Program-made: the position numbers and the translations under genes
In this document: piece after piece, positions 14,401 to 26,900 of the stretch
Layout of the letters: each line of letters opens with the position of its first letter
How positions within the stretch are numbered: the first letter of the stretch is position 1
Notes under the pieces: generated by a model
The model's input: only the letters and a program-made list of their open reading frames with translations
Database searches by the model: none
Told to the model about the DNA's origin: nothing
Assembly: GCA_024305405.1 (NCBI GenBank)
Contig: JAKNDB010000085.1
Coordinates: forward strand, 930,001 to 994,000
DNA: 64,000 bases
Direction of reading: 5' to 3'
Origin: Dirofilaria immitis
Lineage: Eukaryota > Nematoda > Chromadorea > Rhabditida > Onchocercidae

Positions 14401-17400
14401 TTTTCGGCTTTGTTTTAAAGTTTCAACGAATAATAAAATGAAGCAACCTACAGAAAAACTTATCCATTGATCAAATTAAACTAATCTTTATTTCATAATT
14501 ACCTGATCCAAAATAGATATCATTGGGCGATTGAGACAAACTGATGTCGGCGTGGAATATTTCACAATTTCAATATATTCATCTCAGGGTGCTTTGAATT
14601 TATCCTATATTAATCAATTATTATAATTTTTCACTAAAGTAAATACAATAACTAATCTATTCCATGTAAACTTATTTCTTTAAAAATTAAATAAAATCAA
14701 ATTATCAAAAGTTAGAAGTTATTTGAAAGAAAAAAGAAACCCAAAGTAGAAATTATGCGACAGCTTACTTGGGATGGGCGAAACACAACAGCTAAATCAT
14801 TTTGTTTATTTGTAACTTTGTTGCTATCAACTATGTTGTTAGCAGCAGCCCAATGTTTACGCTGATCCAAACTAGGATCTATAGAGAGAACACCTTTAAT
14901 GCCACGATGACGAATCTGAAGTACTACAGAAATTAAAGCTAAAATTAAAAATAAAGTACTAAATACATTCTGATTTATTGAATTGGGAAATTATCAGTAA
15001 TCAGTGGTTCAAAATAAATGCTATTTTTTCTGGCGACATATAATTAGAAATATCAGCTGAAGCATAATAATTATTATTGTGATTGCACGAAAATAAACCT
15101 GATAACAGCTAGGAACCGATCTACCCAATCCTACATCGAAAGCTATTTTTTCAGCAAACTCCTTTGACACTTTGCCAACACCATCCGAAAATATATAAAA
15201 ACCTTGATTTGTATCTCGTCCGCCAATGATGTCATAGGTTTTGTTGTATTTATGACGTTTTAATGTTACGGTACATCGCTAAAAAAACAAAATAACAGTC
15301 TAAAAGAAATAATTTAAAAATAAAAGTAATGACATTAGACAACAAAAAAGAGTGAGCATTTAATTAATTCGACGAAAAAATAATAATATAATTTATCATA
15401 ATTACCGGATTTCTCAACAATGAAACGTTATGTCTAAACAATTTTTCGGCTTCAATAAAATTAACAAATCTTCAATTTGTCCCACTCCCGAATATTGATA
15501 ACTAACTTACAATTAATTAACTAATAATAATTTTACTTTTGCTTGCGTAAAACATTGTCCCATTCGTGACATCATTTTCGGTATATTACAACGGTCAAAT
15601 TTTCCTAACTGCTCACGAATTTTATGCGCTTGACCACCTTTTCCATCATCATAAAAATAACAACCATTATCTCGCATCTGTGAATTTGATGATCCAAGAT
15701 ATACAAAGTGTCGATCTTAATAGAAAACTATCTTATAAATTTATTTAGTTCCTAAAAGATATAATCATCGAAAGTTACTTTTGACATTAAAATATATTTA
15801 CGTGTTTAATATTTTTTCGTAATTCAAAAGGGAAATGAGATCGATGACAATAACAAACTAGAAATATAATACATCATAACTAGAAAAAGGAAATGATAAA
15901 TTCAATCTTTAAATTTCAAATTTCATTAATAATAAGATTTAATGTGAATGATAGGCGCAAATAGCATTACTGATTTCAAATAAATTGATGTAAAATATTT
16001 TAGCATCTTATATTAACATGTTTAAAATATATTATTTTCAATTCATGATAATATCTCAAAATATTGAAAAGGATTTACCAGGAAACGAAAATTTTCTTGC
16101 TTGATTATTATGAGAAAAATCGCTAACATTTTGCCTAATTTTTTCCCTGTGAGGGGAATAAAAATGAAAAAAGTACCTCCAATATAAATTCCTCGTGAAA
16201 GTGTATTAAAAGTTGTTGATTGTATTAAGAAGAGACCAACAGTATTTAGCCTTAACGGTGTACCATCATCATCTCGAAACTGTATCCGTAATGCGCCATT
16301 TCCATCTTTGTCAAATGTTCGAAGCACCCGATTTCCCATTAGCAATTCGGGCACGACAAGCAATATACGAGTTGGTGTTATAATCACCTAGAATTTTACA
16401 CCTATCAACAAATAAATAAGTAAACAATAAACAAATATTTCAATAAAGAAATAAATTATTTATATGATATATTTTATATTGATTATTATGAATCTAGTAA
16501 TTTGAAATAATATAAGCTTTAATTTAAATTTCATTAAAAATACACAGTTTTTATAATGGCTAGAGAAGTTAACCTTCCGTACACGTTGATAGCCTTCTCG
16601 CTTATTCTCTTGGTAGATTTCTTCCATAATATCTTTTTGTCCTAATAGACTATTTCGAATCTTTTTAAAAGATGTAAATAAACATGGCACTTGCTTAGTT
16701 TCATCAACCATATTTATCAATCGTTCCAGTGCTTCTAATGTTAACTAAAATAAATGAAAATAATTAAGCAGATAAATAATCCAAATTATTTTTTTCCGTT
16801 TATATAAATAGCAAGTAATCAGATAAGTATTTTTTCTTTTATTTTTTCATTTCATTAAAATGTAAATTTAGTTTTTACCAAATACTTCTATATCATTTTG
16901 CTAGGAAAAATTGTTGATATGTCAACTTTGACAAATATTTCAAATTCGACTTAATAAACGTTTGACACATTAGTTTTGGTACTTCATGAAATTCTTTAGA
17001 TTAACGTAGTAATATTTGAAATTTCATTTCCTTTAAAAATAATTCGTTCATACCTCTTTATTATCTCTAAACTTTTGCAAAATCATATCAATAAAGGTAT
17101 CACGCGTTTTGTTATCTATCTGAAAGTAATTATAAATACAATATTTAACTGCCCATTATAATCAGACAATTGCGATTAAAAATTCATTGAAAGGAAGAAA
17201 GAAATCTAATAATCAATAAATTACCAGTGATCAATCACTTTTACAAATATTATCGCTGACTTACCGAATGCTTATTAGAGGTTTTCTAATTATTCGTATA
17301 ATAAAGCTAATATGCTTGCTATTAACTAAAAAAATTAATGTGCAATGCTGAAATCTATTGAACATAAAATGAATCATTATACATATTCTATTATACATTT

Positions 17401-20400
17401 AATGCCTAAAAATTTGAAGCAATTTTTTAAAGAAATTATAAAAATTGAAGAATCTAACCGAAATATTATCGCCACTTCAATTATTTTTGATAACTTATTC
17501 TTTACAGTAATAATGCATGCAATTATATGTCAAGAAAAAATCTTGCAAAATAATTCCAGGACCACAGTTTTCTTATTACTGTTATCCTTTTAATTTAAAT
17601 ATGATCAAAACATTAATTCTAGCAATTAGTTTGATTATCCTAAAGCAAAAATATACCAAAATTTGATCTTTACAGCAGCTCCACGTGAAAGTAATGCGGC
17701 AATTAAATATTCCAAACCAAACACATCGCAGTCTCGAATTTTTCGTTCACATTCAGCATCAATACGTGGAAATTGTGGTTCATAAGTTCGTTCGTTATTA
17801 TTACCAAATTCATCACTCGCACATGAACGATGATCGCATCCTACAAATCGTACAGGTGCATCCACGTAACTGAAATAATAATTTAATCATTAAATTTTTG
17901 CTCAACTAAAAAAAAGAGAATGAAAGAAATAAAAATAAGAGTAAAAATACAGTTATTTCAGAAAATAATGAAATAACTATTGAAAAAAGAAAAGAAAATT
18001 TTGTGAATTAAAAAAGACACACTCTAATATATTTAAGTATCGAAATCGTAGATTTGCGAATTCGATCGATAATACTGCTCGTGCACGAAGCCGACTAAGT
18101 AATTGATATAAGATGCAATCCTTAAAAATAAAACTTAGAAATTTTCAAATGCTAGCAGAAAAATTTTAGTAGAATTTATAAAACTTTATTAAAATCCAAC
18201 AAATTAGACTGAATAATTAGCATCAAAGCAATAGATTAATTACCGGAGTGTAAATTAATATGACGTAACAATGAAATAATCATGTATTTCATGAATTACA
18301 ACATGTTAATTTGCACTATACTACCGATACACATAATCATAAAGTTTCAAAATTACTGGAATATTTTGTTGCAGTTCTAAGCAAAAATATGGACTTTCGT
18401 TAATAGCGGCACAATTATCTCGTCTATCATCGTTTTTTCTGGAATAGTCCTAAAAAAAGATATTATTATTTTTCAATAGCTATCTTTGATAATAATTGGC
18501 TCCTAATTTGAGTAGATTAACTGTCGGTATAATTAAATGTTAGAAATTTATTAGAAGTATTTATATTAATCCATTGCTAAAATATTCATAACGTGATTCA
18601 CCACATCAAATATTTGAATATTTTTAGATGAAAGCTTTCAAATACACTTACCTCCATCGATTCCCATCACTGTTTCCTTTATCCTCATCATCATCTGTTT
18701 TCTCTGATATTTCCGTATTTCAGGTGGATAGTTTAAATGAAAATAAATCCGTCTACCATATGTACCATTTGATAATTTAGCGCGTAAATCAACCAAAATA
18801 CGACGAATGGAAGAATATCGCACCTAAAAATTAAAATGTTCCTTAATTTTTTTAACTCAAGTTTCACTAAAAATCTTATTACAGAAATCATATTTTAAAA
18901 TTTTGAAGATGGAAAAATGTCGATTTTGTTACAACATAACATAGGCTTACTTTTAAAGCAATTGTTGAACCAGGAATGATAGTAGTTGAAATTTTTCCAT
19001 TTTTCTCATTATTTTTGGTCGAAATCCACCTAAAATCAATCATTTCCATGGATTAATCAAATATTGCCATGCAACTAAAAGTTTAAAATTTACTAAAAGC
19101 TATGAAAAGATCCAAACTTATTTACATACATACCATCTAAAATTGCAAATCGAACAATAAAAATATCACGATCATGTTCAAAATCAGCAAACATCGGATC
19201 AACAATTGTTGGACAATTTCGCAGAATTCGTAAAATTTGTAAACTATGTAATTGTTCTAATGGTGTCCCTATATTTGCTGCACGAGAAAAATGTGATAAA
19301 AATCGTCCTTTGAACAGGCTACCGAAATGAAATGCTTGTAAAGGTAAGAACATATGCGCTGCTCTGAAAGATAAATTTCAATTGTAACTGTAAAAGATTC
19401 AGTTCATGGATACTTTATGCTAATTTCTAATTCAAAAAATTTTGCAATCTAAAAATTTTAAATGCTGAACTTTCAGAAAAGGGCATTTACATATGCATAA
19501 AGATTTAACAAAAATTTAGCAATTTCAACATTTTAAATCATTTATTTATTGTCATATCAGTTTTAATAGTTTCAAAAATAAATTTCTGTCATTTTTAAAG
19601 ACCTTTCAAATTCAATGGTTTAAATTATTTTAAAATGCGGATAATTTGTCATTTTTTGCAAGCAATTTAGCAGTTATATGAATCCTTGCAATATCCTTTC
19701 ACTTTTGCCCTATTTCTTATATGACCGTACAAATGATAATTTTAAACTAAGATAAGTAAATCTAAAGATTAGTTTACAGAAAACATTAATAAACTTACAT
19801 GCAATCTTCTAGGAAGATTTGCTTATTTGTGACTTGCAATATAGCATTACATGGACCAGTAAATTGAAGATTTTGTGTAATTAATTGGAATCTCGTTGCA
19901 AGTGGAAGCAAATCGAGATGCCAATTTCTAGACATTACCTTAAAATTGAATTTCGTGGAAATTTAAGAAATTCAAATAAATCAATCAATAATATTCTTTC
20001 TTATTTTGTTCAAATAAATGTGTCATTTCGAAATTCTAAAAAAATAAAATAAACTGATTAATAAATAGAAAGGCTAAAACTTTGTGTTTGAAAAAAATAG
20101 AAAAATAAAAATGAATTTAACCTCTAAATTAAGCTCTGTCCACGGTTCACAATAATCATTCTCACCCATTTGTCGTTGAGTTATTGTTCCACATACTTTA
20201 ACTCCCTTCTCAAACAAATCTTCCCAACCTAATTGTTGCTTAAAAAATATCATTATATTACCAGATTCCTTCATCATTAATTGATTCATATAACATGGAT
20301 AACATTTTCATCATCATGACGATATAAATAAAACAAAATATTTACGCTAAAATTGTATGATTCAATTAATTCAATAATTTAATTAATAATTTAGTTAATA

Positions 20401-21107
20401 AAATCTCTCTTTCCGATATTTTGCATATGCAGTATTCGATTAACTTATTACTACTTCCCAAACATAAACAAGAAAAAGATAATAGAAAGAAGTTAAGTGG
20501 GAAATTTCCAGAATAACAGAAAATTAAAAAAAAGGAAAATCGAACAATTTTTAAGTTTTTAAAAGTTCAAAAAAAAGAGATATATTCTAATATGCAACAT
20601 TACATCACCATATCTATAAAAAAAAAAATTTTTAGATTGATTATTTTACATGTCTTATCATCACTACGCTACATATACTATTTTATCACATAAAGAATGA
20701 TAATAACTGTATCAAGTATTTGAATATTTTAATAATTTTGATGCAATAAATGAAATGAATGTAATAAGATTATTGAGAATCATATTGATAAAATCGCTAG
20801 ATTGATTATATTTTATATATCTTATCATTATACCACATATACTATTCTTATCGCATAACGAATCATAACTGCATCAAATATAACAATAATAAAATAATTT
20901 TAATACAATGAACGAAATGAATATGATAGGATCATTGAGAATCATAATTATAATGATAATAAAATACTAAATAATTATATATGATTAGTAAAAATAAATA
21001 ATTACCGATAAAGAATCCATAAGTATCTTTACAAGTTTCACATTACAATCGTTCAAAATAACTTTCAAATGTGTTGATTGATACATAGCTTCTGACATTA
21101 AATCCAT
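8477..21107 (-). CDS. RNA-dependent RNA polymerase, EGO-1/RRF-1 type
   Basis: Cellular RNA-dependent RNA polymerase, the enzyme family that makes secondary small RNAs in nematodes. Exons from 5': 21006-21107, 20122-20268, 19799-19938, 19130-19363, 18951-19029, 18652-18823, 18333-18449, 18023-18120, 17674-17869, 17054-17119, 16574-16744, 16177-16387, 15537-15715, 15099-15278, 14769-14915, 14503-14604, 14011-14119, 13725-13855, 13473-13643, 13217-13362, 12997-13129, 12762-12869, 12208-12413, 11922-12075, 11573-11729, 11163-11323, 10523-10671, 10301-10415, 9890-10050, 9566-9760, 9213-9316, 8937-9078, 8477-8634 (TAG). Sum is about 1,615 codons, close to the roughly 1,600-residue EGO-1/RRF-1. Family motifs in order: [88 protein letters not shown] (catalytic Asp triad at 13104-13124) and AVDFPKTG. 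Seven exons need one extra A in an A run, and exon 16 carries an in-frame TGA at 14584-14586. Exon 2's acceptor and the N-terminus are the weakest parts. RRF-3 type is not excluded. Confidence 0.93.
13104..13124 (-). other. RdRP catalytic motif DLDGDEY
   Basis: Codons for Asp-Leu-Asp-Gly-Asp-Glu-Tyr near the start of the exon 12997-13129. The three aspartates are the metal-binding DbDGD signature of cellular RNA-dependent RNA polymerases. All three are intact here, so the active site itself looks functional. Confidence 0.93.
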
Positions 21108-23969
21108 TTATTTTCGTCGATTATTTGGTACCAAATTTAAAAAATAATTTCGTCCTAAATATTTAAAAAGTTTAAAATTGAAATTTTGAAAAATTATAAC
21201 ATCCAATTAATTATCATATAATCAATAAATCATTTCATATTTCTTATCATTAAATCTAATTTTACCTAATCGATTAATTAGTATCATTAATCAATCATAC
21301 TATGATAATAACAATAACAACAACAACAATACTACCAATTGGTACCGTTGGCATTCAACCAAATATGATGAAATAATATGGACGTGCATTTTTACCATCG
21401 ATTAACTTCATCTGTTTGTTAATATTTGATATCAACAACAATGCTATCACTACCAAATGATATCTGCTATTTAATCATTGTTAACTTTTATAGCAATCTA
21501 ATCCTATCAACAGTGATAACATCAATATCCAAACATTGTTAGTATTGCACCCGTCTAATCAGTATTATTACCCGTTGATGCCTATCCAATCCTATCAACA
21601 ATAATATCAGTAATATCCAAATATTCTTATCATTTAATATTCAATCATCAAATATTGTTCCTAATCACTATTATCATTAGTATTTAATCACATCATTGCT
21701 ACCATTGATATCTAATCTAGCAACAATTAATTTCACGAAACCAAAAATATACTCTCATCCAATAATACAAATGAAAAACATTTATGCAAATTTTTAATAA
21801 TATCATTAAAAAAAAAAAAAAGAACGAAAATAATAGAACTTATTCCATTGTATTGTTAAATAAAAAAATTATTTCTCAATACTGATAATATCGTTTGATA
21901 ATATCATTAAAATATGCAAATTTTTTCAACGATTAAATTAAATTCATTTTAAATAAACTTTTTTTTTTGTAAATGAAAGAAAAAAATCAAAGATAAAAAA
22001 AAAAGAAAACAATTAAAATAATAATATAAAAATTTGAAATTATTTATCAGTTTTCCTTCTAAAAAAGAAGAAAAACTTTTTTTTTATTAGATAAAATTTG
22101 CAAAGTGCTACTAAATATTATCATTTTTATCAGTTAAATGTTTATTTATCAATTTAAAAATAAATTAATTAATGAATTGGATAATCGTAAATTTATCAAA
22201 ATTTTGAATTGTTTTTTTCCCCCTTCCTTCTTCTAAATTAAATTCAAAAAATTAAGCAAATATATTGAATTTGAATGATTCGATAATGAAATAATCATTT
22301 CACTGCTTATTTCTTCTTTTTTCTTCCTCAACTATTTTAATATTTAAATAAGAATATAATTAATTATTATATTTATTATGATTACATATATGATTTGTGA
22401 TTAATTTAATCATTCAAATGTATTATTGATTAGAATTGACAAGTCTTTTGTTTTTCCAATTTTGTCTTTTTATTTTTTCTTTTTTAAGTCGCCAAATATA
22501 ATAACTTAAAAAATTAATTTTATAAATAGCAATGTTAGTAATAAAAAAATTAAGTAATTAAAAACTAAAACAATTATTTTCTAAATAAAAAATGAAATTA
22601 AAAATATATAACTTAAAATATACTGAAAAAAGAAATGATTATGAAATGCAATAAAATAATACGAAAAAAATTTATGAATATAACATATATTTTGGATGAA
22701 AGGTAAAATAAAACATCTGAAAAAAATTTTGGAGAGATTTTTTTAGGATACAGTATTGTAAAGATATACTGTAAAAAAGGAATGGATAGATATGTTGTAG
22801 GAAAGTAATTTTGGAGAGAGGAAATAGATAGATTCCACTTAGTCTTTATTATTGATACCGTAGTAATGTAATTAGTACTGATATGACTAGCTATTGTAAT
22901 CCTGTTGTCTTCTGAATAAGTTTCAACTAAAAATAATTTAAGGTGAAAATTTCTGAAACTTATTTTAAACGTTGAAATATAAAGCATAATAAAATAATTA
23001 AAAAAACAAACGAAGAAGTAATATATAAAACAAAATAATATATATGTAATATTGATCAAAAAAGTGAAACGTATTATTCGTCAAGTGAATTGATACATTA
23101 CGTAAAAAAATACGTAAAGATAAATGAGTGTATTTAATTATTTATCAAGTGAATTAGTATATTAATTACGTAAGAAATACGATTAAATGATAAATGATTG
23201 CATTGCAATTTTTTAAAATATATATTTTAGAAATTGTTATTTTACCGATTGTTTAATGATAAATTCAATTTATCTATGAATGATTAGGTTGATATTTCAA
23301 AATTTTTTTCTTTTTTCTCAACAACAAATTTCTTTCATAATAGATTTTGCAGATGTTTATGAGTGGTAAGGTCAAACTTGTCAACATTTCTTCTCTTCCT
23401 TCCGACATGTTATTGATTGTTTGTTTGTAGTTGCTACGAGCGGCAAGGTCACGAAGTATGACCTTTACCATAGCCTCCTCCTCTAATAAGCTCTGAGGAC
23501 TTACAGTGCTCAATTTGATGCTGATCGTGAGCGGTCATTTGAGATTATTCTGAATTCATCCTTCATTTTTTTTTGCTCCATAATTTTTTCCTTCCATTGA
23601 CAAATTCATTTTAATCTAATTCCAATTTTAGCACAATTATTAAAATATTCTAGAATGCTTTATCAGTGACAATCATTCTGTTCAAGTATTTGAGTAAAAA
23701 TTTTAAATTTATGGTAAAAAGAAAGATATTAGAAGTAATTTGCTTGAAGAGATTTATTAAAAATTTAATATTTATCATAGAATTAATTTTATTTCTTCAA
23801 TTCTATGCAAAGATTTTGAGATTAATTTTTCTCTTATCGCTTCATTTAATTAAAAAATTAATATATTGTTTTTATTTTTGAGCAAATTTTGCTCGTTATG
23901 AATGTTCAGAAATATTTTTTCTTAATTTCATTTTTTTTTTTAACAATTATCAAATTTATTAGGCAAACA
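21108..23969. promoter_or_regulatory. Divergent upstream region of the polymerase and ASB genes
   Basis: About 2.9 kb between two start codons pointing away from each other, so it must hold both promoters unless one gene has distant 5' exons. It is very AT-rich with many poly-A/T tracts. No TATA or other specific element can be called by eye. A somewhat GC-richer patch at 23350-23545 includes a possible short minus-strand first exon (ATG at 23536-23538, donor GTAAGT at 23504), described separately. Confidence 0.35.
23505..23538 (-). CDS. Possible short first exon (MTAHDQHQIEH)
   Basis: ATG followed by eleven well-composed codons and a perfect GTAAGT donor, in a patch less AT-rich than its surroundings. 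It could be the true first exon of the downstream polymerase gene, or of an unrecognised gene, or chance. No downstream partner exon could be joined with confidence. Confidence 0.2.
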
Positions 23970-23970
23970 A
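23960..23970 (+). promoter_or_regulatory. 3' splice-site-like sequence just before the ASB start codon
   Basis: The sequence aaatttattag ends eight bases upstream of the ATG. In nematodes this arrangement is typical of a spliced-leader acceptor site, so the ASB message may be trans-spliced here. An upstream 5' exon is the alternative. Confidence 0.35.
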
Positions 23971-26900
23971 TGCAATCGAGGGATGATAGTACTGGTATCG
24001 AAATGAATAAAATTGTAGATGAGAATGCTCATTATTATAACTATCGATATCATGAAAATGTGTACAATTGCGCTATGTACTGTTACGATGATTTAATTGA
24101 ACTTCATCGTAAGAGATTTATTTGATAAATAATTGATAATTAAAATGATAAACTTCATACGTTTCTTTTAACAGTGTTTAACGGTGTTGAAAGTTGGCTA
24201 ATTTATTTGAAATGATTTTTGCTTAATTATGTAGCTTTAATTATTAATCCCAAATTTCTAAATTTAAATATGATATCAATTTTTAATTTTTCAATCAGCA
24301 AAATTTACTGTTATGATCAATTTTTTTAAAGTTTGTTTAAAAAGTAAAAAAAAAAAAGCCAATCTAATTCATTTGATTATTTGATTGTTTTAAGAATGTC
24401 GTGATCCAAATTTTCAAAATCCCGACGGCGCTACACCACTCCTACTAATCTGTGATGCATCAAGAAGTAATATTCACGGTATTCCACCGAACATCGATAA
24501 AAACTTTGCACTATGCGAATTCGCAAGATTTCTTTTAAAAAAGTATGTTTTTGCTAGTTTTAATTTCATCATTCCATTTGTGAAATAATCAAATTAATGC
24601 ATTAATAAAGCATTTGAAAATTTAAATATTTGATAGCAAATGCTTAATCATTCTATTTCAAAAATTCGCATGCGATCTACAAAAATTAGAAAAAAATTTG
24701 AAAAAAAAATATATTATAGCATTTACTGTTGTTGTGTTGCTTATTTGATTTTTTTTTCGTCAGTTTTGAATCATAATGTGATTTGTCGTATATATTTGTC
24801 TAATCATAGATATGCATTATGACTCGTCTAATCATAGATATATACGATGATTTTCTCGTATATATTTGTCTAATCATAGATATGGGTTATGATTCGTCTA
24901 ATCATAGATATATACGATGATTTTGTCGTATATATTTGTCTAATCATAGATATGAATTATGATTCGTCTATATTTGTCTAATCATAGATATGCATTATTA
25001 TTCGTCTAATCATAGATAAAGTTGATTTATTGAAAAAAAAAATTTCAAAATTTTTTCTATTCAGGGTGCAAATCCAAATATCACGGATAAGTATGGAAAT
25101 GTACCATTACAGTATGCAGTGCAATCGAAAAATTACGCATTAGTTAAATTACTAATTGAATTTGGTGCCAATCAATTAAAATTATCATATGAAACAGGAT
25201 GGTTATTACGTATGGCTACAAAAAATAGAGATATGGTATATAGTTTTTACATTATCTTGCAACTTTTACTACTAATTTCTTCTCTCACATATAATATTAT
25301 TTTTAGAATTTTTCAAATTATACAATACTGTCAATTGATAGAATAGTTGGTTGAAAGAAAATTGTAGTAAAAAATTCGCATCTTTCAAAACGGTTTATAC
25401 GATATAAAATGATATGAATAAAAGGAAACGGAGTAATCAATTAATAATTTTAATTCATTCTATTTGTTTTTTATATTACTGATGCAAAAATTGAGTGATA
25501 AAAAATTAATCATAATACATTCATTTTTTTTTTGTAAGGTAATGATGCGAAAATTCGTCAAATGGGGTTGTAACATATTTGATGTTAATGAAGATGGTTA
25601 TACGGCATTATTGATTGCAACAAAGATGAATTTTTATCTTGGCGTTAGATGGTTCTTGAAGAAAGCCGGAGGTATGAATATTTATATTTAATGGAAATAC
25701 TTAATGTTAGTTTCAGTCAGATAATTAAAAATTAACGGAATAATTTGAAAATATCAATCAAAGTATATTACATTAGGAGAAATAAGATAATTAGAATTAG
25801 TTGTTTACTCAAAATTTTTTCTATTTTCATTACTTAACTTATCAATTCAAATTTGCAAATAATAAAAATTGAATTAATAGCAAAATTTCTAGTAATAAAT
25901 TAACGAAAAAAAACGAAACTTTGGTTTTGCATAGTATCGAATAAATATTAATTATATCAATATTTATTTATAAAAGTAATCGATTTTAATTTCTTTTTTT
26001 TCATTAGAACGAGCGATTGAATTGATTAATATGCGAGCAAACAATGGAACGACTTGCATTATGGAAGCTTCGGCTGCCGGATATGCGAAAGTAAATAGTA
26101 CCGTAATTTTCATAAAATTACAAATTTTAAAATTTAAAATACAAGATTGTTTTGACTTGAAATAATTGTCTACATTCTATGTTATATAACATAATAAAAT
26201 TAAGAAACGTAAAATTTAAATTAAATCGAACCGACGAGTGAATAAATTACGTTTGGATTATTTATCGATCATATTGAAATTATTATTTGCAATCCTTCAA
26301 ATAAAAGCTGTCGGAAATGTTTGTTTTAATCGTTTTTTTTTTACAGATTCTCGAACTACTAATTAAACATGGCGCTGACTGCAATATGACAGGATCACAC
26401 CTTTGGTTTCCTGGTGCTGAAATTCATCCAATTGCAGCAGCCGCTGTAAATAATTATCCGAAATGTGTCGAATTACTTCTACCTCATGTAAATCGTGAAG
26501 TACTAAGTGAAACAGCAGTAAGCAATTTTTTGATCGTTTGTTTTTGGATTGGTTTATTGATTTATTTTTAAATTTCTTGCTGGTTTAACTTGTCTAGATT
26601 TGTAAATGATCACTTCATTTTAATGTACACATACATATATCACAAAGCTAAATATCGAAACATTGATTGTCTTATATTTGTATGTATGAGGTAAATTTTA
26701 TTACCAAAAAAAAATGAATTTTTCAGATTGATCCAATTCTAGCAGCTACTCTTGGTGATTCATACGATTCTATCATTTTATTTTTGAAATCCGGCTATCC
26801 TGTTGATGTAAGAATTTACTTCAAAAATAATTAACTATTAATATATTGCAATTTTTATCAATTGATATAATTATTTTTGCTTTATGCTAAGTCCATATTA

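Noticed and set aside
22613..23059. 148-residue minus-strand open frame
   Set aside because: It starts at TTG, is dominated by Ile, Phe, Tyr and Ser, and shows no domain. Long frames of this kind arise by chance in such AT-rich DNA.
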